NCBI RefSeq assembly: GCF_002836255.1
Contig: NZ_PJAU01000049.1
Coordinates: forward strand, 1-64,000
DNA length: 64,000 nucleotides
Direction of reading: 5' to 3'
DNA from: Colwellia sp. 75C3
GTDB lineage: Bacteria > Pseudomonadota > Gammaproteobacteria > Enterobacterales > Alteromonadaceae
Notes under the pieces: generated by a model
Seen by the model: the letters and a program-made list of their open reading frames with translations, nothing else
The model's database searches: none
Told to the model about the DNA's origin: nothing
Shown: one piece after another, positions 9,513 to 17,241 of the stretch
Position numbering within the stretch: position 1 is the first letter of the stretch
Layout: each line of letters begins with the position of its first letter
Translations under genes and position numbers: made by a program

Positions 9513-10172
9513 ATGAACCAATATATTATTCATCCAGCCGTTTCGATTAACAAAAATGCGAGTTTTAGTCCTGATTGGCAAACAATCAAAGCCATAGATG
9601 TTAATCATTTCCCTTGGTACCAAGCAGGTAAAAAACAAAACACACAAGTTAAACTTAGCGCCAATAACGATACTTTATTCATACAAATAATTGCGCAAGA
9701 CAACTACAGTTTTGCCAAACAAACTGAGCTCAACCATATGCTCATTTGCGAAGATTCTTGTGTTGAATTTTTCTTTAGTCCTTCAGGCGTGCTTGGTAGT
9801 AGTTACGTCAATCTAGAGGTTAATTGTTGCGGTACTTTACACTTAGCTTATGGTGCTGGTCGTGAAAGTCGTCAATTTATCAGCATAGAAGCAGCAAGCT
9901 TAATACAGTGTAACAGTAGTCTTAGCCTTGATATGGACAGCCCGAAAAAACTTGAAAGTGAAACAGATAGCCAATGGACAATAGAAATAGCATTGCCTTT
10001 TAACGCTATTGAGCAACTCACTGGCGAGAAAATCAATAAAGAGAGATGGTTTGCCAACTTCTACCGCTGTGGTGGTAGAACTGAACCACAATACGCAGTA
10101 TGGAATAATATTGAGGTAGTTGAACCTGATTATCACAGACCTGAATACTTTGCTGAACTCACCTTTGCATAG
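9513..10172 (+). CDS. CBM9-like carbohydrate-binding family protein
   Basis: 219 residues resembling the CBM9-like/DOMON beta-sandwich domain: LFIQIIAQDNYSF, CEDSCVEFFFSP, YVNLEVNCCGTLHLAYG and WTIEIALPFNAI, ending in WFANFYRCG and EPDYHRPEYF. No signal peptide is visible, so it appears cytosolic, which is odd for a sugar-binding module. It is preceded by AAGAGAT and follows trmO by 42 bases, probably as the last gene of the rcsF-trmO transcript. Function is not established; ligand binding is inference from fold resemblance. Confidence 0.65.
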   Translation: MNQYIIHPAVSINKNASFSPDWQTIKAIDVNHFPWYQAGKKQNTQVKLSANNDTLFIQIIAQDNYSFAKQTELNHMLICEDSCVEFFFSPSGVLGSSYVNLEVNCCGTLHLAYGAGRESRQFISIEAASLIQCNSSLSLDMDSPKKLESETDSQWTIEIALPFNAIEQLTGEKINKERWFANFYRCGGRTEPQYAVWNNIEVVEPDYHRPEYFAELTFA

Positions 10173-10205
10173 TTTTTAGTGGCCTTTGTATAACTGAACT
10201 TGTCA

Positions 10206-10240
10206 TTCTCGAAGTGTCTGGTCGAGAAACCCGTTTTTTT
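10206..10240 (+). terminator. hairpin with T run after the CBM9-like gene
   Basis: TTCTCGA (10206-10212) pairs with TCGAGAA (10222-10228), followed by ACCCG and seven T residues. It sits 33 bases after the stop. A related sequence (GTCAT..TTCGAAGT.TCTG.TCGA) recurs at about 42482-42510, so this may be a dispersed element rather than a dedicated terminator. Confidence 0.45.
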
Positions 10241-10309
10241 GTCGATGGCTCTTCGACTAAGTTAGTACTTATTCCGCTCATGTCATATTGTAATACTCTA
10301 TAAATATAA

Positions 10310-10344
10310 AAAAGCGCGAAGCAGTTAAACTGCTTCGCGCTTTT
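10310..10344. terminator. bidirectional terminator, 17-bp stem
   Basis: A perfect 17-bp stem with a one-base centre (AAAAGCGCGAAGCAGTT / AACTGCTTCGCGCTTTT) lies between convergent genes ending at 10172 and 10455. A runs before and T runs after let it work on both strands. Its core is almost identical to the hairpin at 25069-25109. Confidence 0.85.
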
Positions 10345-10454
10345 ACATAGAGATAGTTTGTAGATGATTTATCATTGTAGTAACCCGCAATAAAACCTGA
10401 TTCGCATAAATTACAAACCAGTGATCGTGACCACAGCGACTATCAGTTTAGAGG

Positions 10455-11354
10455 TTACCAATCATTTATATTTTTTAATGGCTGTTCTTTATCTCTATGG
10501 GGCTTACCACGTAAGCTTATTTTTTTAACACTGACTTCATTACCCTGCATTTGCGTATAAACAGATATATCCATCTCAACGAATGCTTTTTTTACATCCC
10601 TTAACAGCTTAGCTGACGAGGTATTCGCGCTATACCAAATTTCACTGTAAGTTAGACCTGTTTGGTTATAACGTAAGCCTTTGTAACCACGAAAGTGTGA
10701 TAAATAGCTTTCAATTTCGCTTAATTCAGCTGATGAAAAACCTTCAAATAAAAGTGAATATTGACTCGTTACTTGCGATGGTTGTGGTTTTACCTCATTA
10801 CACTGATCTACGGGTAGTTTTGTGTATAAAGCATGTGACAATGTACTAGCGGCATCTTTCATCGAGGTGGAAATATGCTCAGCTATACAAGTATTAAAGC
10901 AGTCATTGCTTGCGTTAATATCACGACCACTTTCTTCTACATTAAATAATATTCTACCCGAGCTGACATCGATACTTGTTGCATAGACATCTGTGCTTAT
11001 CTGCTTACGATGGCCTTTATCAACAATCATCGCATCGGCAGAAATGATGTACAAATAATCAATTTCAATACCATTCAAATTACGCACAGCATTAATCAAA
11101 TCATGGCGAGTGTAGCTATTAAAGTCTAAATTAAAATCATCTAGATTAATGACTGTATCGTCATAAACATTAATCCCTTGAGCAATAAGATCATTGGTCA
11201 GTTTTCTTTCCAGTCGTTTAAGAGCGCGATGATCCTTTGCTAGAGAAAACTCACTATTACTTTCAATAAATACCACGGCATTTACCGAATAATTAGGTGT
11301 ACAATTACAAGCTGTAAGCAACAGCGACATCAAAGTGATTATAACTAAACGCAT
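10455..11354 (-). CDS. TolB/FlgO-like envelope lipoprotein, paralogue of the 12817-13734 product
   Basis: 299 residues with signal sequence and lipobox LLTAC, so a lipoprotein, unlike its soluble paralogue. Residues about 24-150 look like a TolB-N/CsgG-type alpha/beta domain (NAVVFIES, LKRLERKLTNDLIAQGINVYDD, DYLYIISADAMIV). The C-terminal third (LLFEGFSSAELSEIESYLSHF, EIWYSANTSSAKLLRDVKKA, VKKISLRGKPH) is strongly similar in order and spacing to the 12817-13734 product. Both end in Trp. Its position after the subtilase in a three-gene operon suggests joint action. Molecular function is unknown. Confidence 0.6.
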   Translation of the reverse strand: MRLVIITLMSLLLTACNCTPNYSVNAVVFIESNSEFSLAKDHRALKRLERKLTNDLIAQGINVYDDTVINLDDFNLDFNSYTRHDLINAVRNLNGIEIDYLYIISADAMIVDKGHRKQISTDVYATSIDVSSGRILFNVEESGRDINASNDCFNTCIAEHISTSMKDAASTLSHALYTKLPVDQCNEVKPQPSQVTSQYSLLFEGFSSAELSEIESYLSHFRGYKGLRYNQTGLTYSEIWYSANTSSAKLLRDVKKAFVEMDISVYTQMQGNEVSVKKISLRGKPHRDKEQPLKNINDW

Positions 11355-11393
11355 TTACTTTCCTTTATTCATATAATGTATTTGAAAATGGTA

Positions 11394-12767
11394 TTACCAT
11401 CTAATGGCTTTACCACAATCAGTGTTTGATTTTTCAATTAAAATACCATCAATCTTGTTACTGCAATTATTGGTATCTTCTTTTATAGGCTTAGTTTTAT
11501 CAGGTGCTCTTTTAAACTGCTGCTTTAAGTAAGCTAATGATTTTTTAACATTAAGTTTCTTGGTCTTAACCTGATTTCGGCTATCCAAAAAATCATCTCC
11601 ACTTAACATAGACCGGTACAATTGTTCTGCTGTCGCACTTGGGTAAACAGATTTTAATAAGGAAACCGCACCAGCAACTTGAGGCGACGCCATAGAAGTA
11701 CCAGACATCACTTCCAATTGACCGCCAGGAACCGATGACAGTATTTTTGAGCCGTGTGCCATAATAGTTATGCGCTTATAACTATTAGAGAAATCAGATA
11801 CCTCACCGTCATAATTAACAGAGCCAACACTCACCGCACTACTAATACAAGCCGGAGCTCCGATACTGTCCGTTAAATAGTCATTACCAGACGCAATCAC
11901 AGTCAATATATTGTTATCCCGCAACTGGTTTATCAGCGCAGTATAAGGGTAGTCAGTATCACAGTTATCATAAAACCGGCCGCCACCTAAGCTCATATTA
12001 ACAACGCTAATATTATATTTTTTATGATTAGTTAACACCCAATCCAAACTTTGTAAAATATCTGAATCAGTGAAACCAGCACCAAAACCATTATGGGACA
12101 TGGCGTTAATGCTCACTAATTGAGATTGAGGTGCAACCCCTCGATGCTGTACATTTTCTCCAACAGAAATACCCGCCACATGTGTCCCATGATTACAGCC
12201 ATTAAATAAACAAGGTTTACCTGCTTGGATACCGAATTGCTTTTTTTCTTTATTAGGACAATGCCCTGACGCCGAAAAGCATGCGCCCGCAACCACTTTG
12301 TTTTTCAGGTACGGATGATTAAAATCGATGCCAGAATCAATTACTGCAACAGCGTTGACCTGCTTAATTTTGGGATTAATGTCAGCTGTTTTACGATTTG
12401 GTAATTGCCGTGATGCCTCTGGTGCTCGCAACAAGGTAAATTTATCTAAATAAATGGTGTCAACAAATTCAGATTGCCTTAAACGATCATACTCAGATCT
12501 TGCAACTGCTTTAGCGATAAAAGGTGCGTTTTTATAACGCACAAGATGGTTGATATTTACCCATCCCATCTCATTTATTAGTTTTTGTTGTATAACGTCA
12601 ATATGTTGTTCTAAATTACGCCACTCAGAGTGACTAGCCGCCCTAGTTTTCAAAGCCAGTATCACATTTACCGAACTTTGTTCTTGAAAAGCGCGGTGTA
12701 ATTCATTGCCCGAAACCTGCAATGATAGAAACAAAAAACTAAATATAACAATAAGTTGTATACGCAT
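11394..12767 (-). CDS. exported subtilisin-like serine protease (S8)
   Basis: 457 residues with an N-terminal signal peptide (MRIQLIVIFSFLFLSLQVSG) and an I9-like propeptide region of about 90 residues. The catalytic triad is Asp144 in AVIDSGIDFNHP, His193 in HGTHVAG and Ser358 in SGTSMASP, with oxyanion Asn295 in ASGND, so it should be active. A Lys/Asp-rich C-terminal tail ends CGKAIRW. The frame extends to a TTG at 12791; I chose the ATG at 12767 with AGG nine bases upstream. It is the middle gene between two paralogous envelope proteins, so those may be partners, inhibitors or substrates. That link is inference. Confidence 0.88.
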   Translation of the reverse strand: MRIQLIVIFSFLFLSLQVSGNELHRAFQEQSSVNVILALKTRAASHSEWRNLEQHIDVIQQKLINEMGWVNINHLVRYKNAPFIAKAVARSEYDRLRQSEFVDTIYLDKFTLLRAPEASRQLPNRKTADINPKIKQVNAVAVIDSGIDFNHPYLKNKVVAGACFSASGHCPNKEKKQFGIQAGKPCLFNGCNHGTHVAGISVGENVQHRGVAPQSQLVSINAMSHNGFGAGFTDSDILQSLDWVLTNHKKYNISVVNMSLGGGRFYDNCDTDYPYTALINQLRDNNILTVIASGNDYLTDSIGAPACISSAVSVGSVNYDGEVSDFSNSYKRITIMAHGSKILSSVPGGQLEVMSGTSMASPQVAGAVSLLKSVYPSATAEQLYRSMLSGDDFLDSRNQVKTKKLNVKKSLAYLKQQFKRAPDKTKPIKEDTNNCSNKIDGILIEKSNTDCGKAIRW

Positions 12768-12816
12768 AATTTTATACCTAAATAAGGCCAACTAAGCAGG
12801 CCTTATTTATATCTGT

Positions 12817-13734
12817 TTACCAACTGCCATCGTTATCAGCTTTACGCGTTTTACCACGAAGGCTCACTTTTTTTACGGTAAACGTTTGCGTGTTTTGATC
12901 AAAACTTGGGTAACCAGACAGGTTTAATTCTGCTAGCATGCGTTTTAAATTACGATTTAACTTAGCCGAACCGATAGCTGATGAATACCACACTTCAGTG
13001 TGGGTTTTACTTGCTTCTGTTGGGCGGTGACTATGGTAACCAGAGAAAATAACGAGGTACTCTTCCATTTCTGAAAATTCACGGTCGGTAAAACCAGAAA
13101 ACACTAAGTTATAGTTAGTCATCATCTTATTTGTGCCAGCACGATTTTGACCCGTTAATTGCTGACCACCGTCAACCATCCAAGCTAGTTTCTCTGCAAG
13201 TACTGCGCCTAAGTCGTTACCAAGCATACGTGATTTGTCGCCTACAACGCCCAAAACACATTCGCGATTACAATTAGCAGGTGCACTGTAATTACGGGCT
13301 GCAACCTCAAAGTTACCTAATTTCTGACCCGTTTTAACATTTAACAACCTACCTTCAATACGAGTATTAACCTTAGTGGTATATCCCTTATCTTTGGCAC
13401 TGGCATAAATTGAAAAAATAACGGTTATATCAATTGGTGGACGCTTAACCGAGCGCGCTACATCAATGATTTCTGCATCAGTACGACGAATACGTCCTTG
13501 TGCAAAGTTATCCAACGTGATCGTCGTTTCATCAAACACATTGAAATTTTGCTCATGCATCTGGTTAGCTAAAGCACCTAATACCCGTTTAAAAACACGG
13601 CTATCACGGGGGATTGTATCTTTATCTGCATCCTCTCCCATAACGAGTAGATTAGGATTGTCTGCTGCGAGCACACTAAAAGAAAGTCCGATTGCCAATG
13701 CAAACAGAGTAAGGCTGTTTAATAGATATTTCAT
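12817..13734 (-). CDS. exported TolB/FlgO-like protein, first gene of the subtilase operon
   Basis: 305 residues with a cleavable-looking signal peptide (LFALAIGLSFSVLAA). The N-terminal half resembles a TolB-N/CsgG-type domain: NLLVMGED, VFKRVLGALANQMHEQNFNVFDE, DITVIFSIYASA and RIEGRLLNVKTGQKLGNFEV. A Cys pair (NCNRECV) follows. The C-terminal half (LVFSGFTDREFSEMEEYL, EVWYSSAIGSAKLNRNLKRML, VKKVSLRGKT) matches the paralogue at 10455-11354; both end in Trp. Its start faces the 540-base region shared with the divergent outer-membrane/ABC operon. I do not recognise a named function. Confidence 0.6.
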   Translation of the reverse strand: MKYLLNSLTLFALAIGLSFSVLAADNPNLLVMGEDADKDTIPRDSRVFKRVLGALANQMHEQNFNVFDETTITLDNFAQGRIRRTDAEIIDVARSVKRPPIDITVIFSIYASAKDKGYTTKVNTRIEGRLLNVKTGQKLGNFEVAARNYSAPANCNRECVLGVVGDKSRMLGNDLGAVLAEKLAWMVDGGQQLTGQNRAGTNKMMTNYNLVFSGFTDREFSEMEEYLVIFSGYHSHRPTEASKTHTEVWYSSAIGSAKLNRNLKRMLAELNLSGYPSFDQNTQTFTVKKVSLRGKTRKADNDGSW

Positions 13735-13826
13735 GTCGAGTTATTCTCTTATTTAGGGCTGGCAAAATCATTAACTGCAAGTATGGGCAGTAAGATCAAA
13801 AAATTAATATTCCCTTTTTGAAATGG

Positions 13827-13855
13827 TAATTTGGCCGAAATTATTAATTTGGCCG
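13827..13855. promoter_or_regulatory. paired 11-bp direct repeat, possible operator
   Basis: TAATTTGGCCG occurs twice with an 18-base period (13827-13837 and 13845-13855), about 95 bases upstream of the minus-strand operon and inside the divergent control region. Two spaced identical half-sites on one helix face are typical of a regulator binding site. The regulator is unknown. Confidence 0.4.
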
Positions 13856-13970
13856 CCGAGTCTATAGTAAAAAATAACGAAAAAACAGTTTTAATAAAAG
13901 TTAGATTGAACAATAAAAAAGCGAGTTAGGTTAATCACTATTACTTACATAAACTTACAAACAGAATATT

Positions 13971-14023
13971 TTTTCTAATTTCACATTAGAAAAGATTTAC
14001 ACTGCCCCTTATTTTTAGGGGGC
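13971..14023 (+). promoter_or_regulatory. two consecutive hairpins in the divergent control region
   Basis: TTTTCTAAT (13971-13979) pairs with ATTAGAAAA (13985-13993) with a 5-base loop. GCCCCT (14004-14009) pairs with AGGGGGC (14017-14023), followed by GGCTCTAAGG. Neither has a proper T run. They could be leader structures of a longer plus-strand transcript or protein sites. Confidence 0.35.
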
Positions 14024-14087
14024 TCTAAGGATGAAAGCCAATTTAAGTCTGATAACCAGAAAACTGTAAGTATTTGTTATTTTTATG

Positions 14088-14116
14088 TGGAAATTGTACA
14101 AATAGTTGATTATACT
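14088..14116 (+). promoter_or_regulatory. possible sigma-70 promoter of the outer-membrane/ABC operon
   Basis: TGGAAA (14088-14093), a 17-base spacer and TATACT (14111-14116) precede the first gene, giving a leader of roughly 150 bases. The -10 is good and the -35 is weak, consistent with a need for an activator. Other AT-rich candidates exist. Confidence 0.35.
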
Positions 14117-14273
14117 CGCCGCCCGTTAAGTACAGAACTACTCTACTCGTCACTTGAAATAGTACAAATGTAGTATGTTCCAGTATAAAAACATCTCAAT
14201 AAGACAATGAATTTAAATAGCACTCAAGCTATTCATGATCTATGACCACCGAGTGTAAAGTTAGGAGTAAAAA

Positions 14274-15653
14274 GTGTTTAAAACGAATAAAATTATTTCA
14301 TCAATCTTGATTTCTGTAGGTTTAGCAACTGTTGCAACTTCTGTAAGTGCAGATCCATGGGCAGTATCTCCAGGTACAAAAGCACGTGCTATGGGTAATG
14401 CTTTTGTAGCGATAGCCAATGACCCATCTGCGGCTTGGCATAACCCTGCTGGTTTATACCAAATGAATGGCAGCAACGTAACCATTGAAGTAAGTGGTGC
14501 TCCATCATTTGATCACCCAAGCGATCCTGCAGAGAGCTTGGTTACCTTTAATAATATCGACATGCCTGATGGAACAACAGAAACGTTTTATGCAACTAGC
14601 TGGGGTGAAATGGCCGCAGACAACCAATCTATTTTTGCTTCATATAATGAAGGTGATGGTCAAAACAGTGGCTTTAGCGTCTATTACTATTCTCCTTATT
14701 TCATCTCGATGCCTGTCGTTGCAAAAATTAACGATGCATCTGAAGTGCTGGGTAAAATTGAAGAAGAAGTCAGTATCTTGGGTGCGGGTTGGTCAAGTGT
14801 AGTATGGAATACTCCAGAGCAAGCCTGGTTCTCAAGCTTACATTATGGTCTGACTTTAGAAATCGTAATGACAGACTATGGCTCATCTGAAATCGATTTT
14901 TATGGCATGAGCACAAATGGTGGCATTGACCGCGTTGATCTAGATGACTCAAACGAAGCACTATCTGGTTCAGTAGGCGTGCTTTCTACTATTTATAAAG
15001 GTGATAGTAGACAGGTATTTTCACCAACAGTTAAGTTTGGTGCTGTATACCGCCTAAAAGCTATATCGCTTGATTCAGGCTCTGATATAGAAATGATGGA
15101 TCGTAATAGGGACGACGTTACCTTAAATAGTGATGACTTTTTCAACAAAAAACCTACCAGTTGGGATATGGGCTTAAGCGCAAGTACATTACTTGGTCAA
15201 AGCGTACACTATGGTTTGTTTTCAGCCGAGTTATCTTTTCAGGTTGGCGAAACACAATTTGACAGTGTAGTCACCAACATGAATTATGAACGTAGCTCAA
15301 TCGGTGCATCAATCCGCTGGGCACCTATTGACTCACTAGTAAAACAAGTTGAATTACGCGTCGGTAGCTATTCAAGTGAATCCGATAGTATATACAACGC
15401 AGCAATTATAGAAAGAAACCAAGGCAGAGAGTTACCTACTGGTTTGATTTACCCTAATGTCAATGCGACATCATGGGGTATGCAAGTTGCTTTTGATGGT
15501 GGCATAGCCCTCGAGTTTGCCCAAGAAATGAGAACCCTCAAAAATACCATGGTATGTATTGATAGTGACAATGACAGTTGGTGTGATAAAGAGAGCGATA
15601 ATCAATCACTTGATGAAACGTTTACATCATTTGCATTTCGTTATAACTGGTAA
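14274..15653 (+). CDS. FadL-like outer-membrane beta-barrel protein
   Basis: 459 residues starting at GTG with AGGAG six bases upstream. A signal peptide ending SVSA is followed by DPWAVSPGTKARAMGNAF and NDPSAAWHNPAGL, the N-terminal signature of the FadL/OmpP1/TodX and PorV-type barrels. The protein ends in the aromatic FAFRYNW, typical of BAM-assembled barrels. Alternating aromatic/polar strands run throughout. Being first in an operon with a MacB-type ABC transporter and many exported proteins, it could be the outer-membrane exit or receptor. Fatty-acid transport, the classical FadL role, is the alternative. Confidence 0.75.
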   Translation: MFKTNKIISSILISVGLATVATSVSADPWAVSPGTKARAMGNAFVAIANDPSAAWHNPAGLYQMNGSNVTIEVSGAPSFDHPSDPAESLVTFNNIDMPDGTTETFYATSWGEMAADNQSIFASYNEGDGQNSGFSVYYYSPYFISMPVVAKINDASEVLGKIEEEVSILGAGWSSVVWNTPEQAWFSSLHYGLTLEIVMTDYGSSEIDFYGMSTNGGIDRVDLDDSNEALSGSVGVLSTIYKGDSRQVFSPTVKFGAVYRLKAISLDSGSDIEMMDRNRDDVTLNSDDFFNKKPTSWDMGLSASTLLGQSVHYGLFSAELSFQVGETQFDSVVTNMNYERSSIGASIRWAPIDSLVKQVELRVGSYSSESDSIYNAAIIERNQGRELPTGLIYPNVNATSWGMQVAFDGGIALEFAQEMRTLKNTMVCIDSDNDSWCDKESDNQSLDETFTSFAFRYNW

Positions 15654-15658
15654 ATATT

Positions 15659-16279
15659 ATGGCTAAATACCTAATCATGGTATTCGCTGTTTTCTCAACT
15701 ACACTCTTCGCTAACGAAGAGTGTAGTTCTCCAGAAAATACCTGCGAAACCCTCAATATCTACCAAGAAGCCCTCGAGCATCAAAAAGATGGCGAATGGC
15801 AACAAGCAAAAAGCAAAGCAGAACAAGCCATTGCATTACTGCCTTACGATGGTGAAACAGACTATATCAAGCTTTGTTTAATCGATAACAGTACCGCCTA
15901 CATAAGCGACATTTCAGTATCGGAGTGTCCCGCCACAGCGAGCTATTATCCTAACCAGATGGTATTAAACATTAAGCGTGAACATTCACCAAAAGCTGCG
16001 GTAATGATCAGTTACACCACTAAAGTTGCTTCATGGGGGTTGCGGACGTTTAGCTTACCGAGCAAGTTATCAGCTAAGTCTATCCAGATTTTAAATGCTG
16101 GCAGCACAGAATTGGACGATGTAAATTTGACTATCTATGATCGCAATAGTCGTGAAATATCACAAAATTATGACCATATTAATGCTAAAACACATAAGAA
16201 CATCCGGTTAACAACAGCGATTATCGAACCCATAACGATCATATTAACTGAAAAGCATGGTTTTGGTATCAATGACTAA
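15659..16279 (+). CDS. exported protein of unknown function
   Basis: 206 residues: a short signal peptide ending LFAN, a Cys-containing N-terminus (NEECSSPENTCETLNIYQ) and a TPR-like helical pair (EWQQAKSKAEQAIALLPYD). A beta-rich C-terminal part contains ILNAGSTELDDVNLTIYD, resembling an Ig-like fold. It starts five bases after the barrel gene stop, and its end overlaps the next gene by 8 bases, so it is tightly cotranslated. Not recognised as a named family. Confidence 0.55.
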   Translation: MAKYLIMVFAVFSTTLFANEECSSPENTCETLNIYQEALEHQKDGEWQQAKSKAEQAIALLPYDGETDYIKLCLIDNSTAYISDISVSECPATASYYPNQMVLNIKREHSPKAAVMISYTTKVASWGLRTFSLPSKLSAKSIQILNAGSTELDDVNLTIYDRNSREISQNYDHINAKTHKNIRLTTAIIEPITIILTEKHGFGIND

Positions 16280-17219
16280 ATTTAGCCTTGTTTTTGCATT
16301 TTTTATCTTGCTGATATTACCTCTCTCATCTTCACAGGCGAAACAACCGTTTGAGTTGCTGAGCTTTGATAATTTGGTTTCAGACACAGTTAAGCAAGTA
16401 AAACGATTAGTGAAAAAAAGAAAGCTTGCTGCAAATTCGCAAGTGGCAATAAAAATTGCCCTTGCTGATGATAGCGACCGACCTTGTCAGTCAAAAGGCT
16501 CTATCGAGCTAGAGCAAGCCTTAACCAGTCGCTTACTCAATAAATTACCACTCTTTCGCTTTCCAGCGTTTGAGCAAGCAAAACTGCTGTCTTTTTATGC
16601 CGATGATGCTCAGTTTAATGAACAAGACTGGTTGGTGGACTTGGTTATCTTCATACAAATAAACACTCATTACTTGCATGATTCAGGTAAGCCAGTCGCT
16701 AAACTCACCTTAAAAGTGATTAGGACCGAAGACAGCAAAGTCATGCTCGTTGAGAATTACCTTGTTAAAGGTAAGCCAGTAAAATATTTCACCAATCCAG
16801 TAAAATGTGAATGTGAACGCATGTGCCAAGAAAGTACGTCTTTATTTACCAAGGAACGCATTGTTGGCGCATTTAAACAATTAAAAAAATGCCGCCTAAA
16901 TTCTGCTACCCAATTATTAAGCTTACCTAATTGCAGCAGTGAAATAATGAGCCAAGGTCAAAATTTAAAAGGCTCTACTATTTCAGCTAAATTTTTTGAA
17001 AAATCATGCGCTCAATGTGGTGGAGCTATTCCAAGCTACGATGCGCTGGATAATTTAAGACTGTGCTTGCCCTTTGATGAAAGAGGACAAAAATCACCTT
17101 GCATGTTTAAAGGTGAGTTATCTCTTTGCACTATAGGAACAAGTTCAGTCAAAGTCACTGACTTACCAAGAAAGAAACGAATATTCACCGCTTTGCAATG
17201 TGAATTTCAACATCAATAA
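16272..17219 (+). CDS. exported Cys-rich protein with TolB/CsgG-like N-domain
   Basis: 315 residues from the ATG at 16272, which overlaps the previous stop as ATGACTAA; the frame also allows 16257. The signal peptide runs to SSSQAK. A segment QVAIKIALADD, followed by LEQALTSRLLNKLPLFRFPAF and DLVIFIQINTHYL, is reminiscent of the TolB-N-like region in the two divergent minus-strand proteins. The C-terminal half carries about ten cysteines in pairs (CECERMC, CAQCGG), implying disulfides or metal binding. The resemblance is visual and function is unknown. Confidence 0.5.
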   Translation: MTKFSLVFAFFILLILPLSSSQAKQPFELLSFDNLVSDTVKQVKRLVKKRKLAANSQVAIKIALADDSDRPCQSKGSIELEQALTSRLLNKLPLFRFPAFEQAKLLSFYADDAQFNEQDWLVDLVIFIQINTHYLHDSGKPVAKLTLKVIRTEDSKVMLVENYLVKGKPVKYFTNPVKCECERMCQESTSLFTKERIVGAFKQLKKCRLNSATQLLSLPNCSSEIMSQGQNLKGSTISAKFFEKSCAQCGGAIPSYDALDNLRLCLPFDERGQKSPCMFKGELSLCTIGTSSVKVTDLPRKKRIFTALQCEFQHQ

Positions 17220-17241
17220 GCAAATTACAAAGGATAATCAA

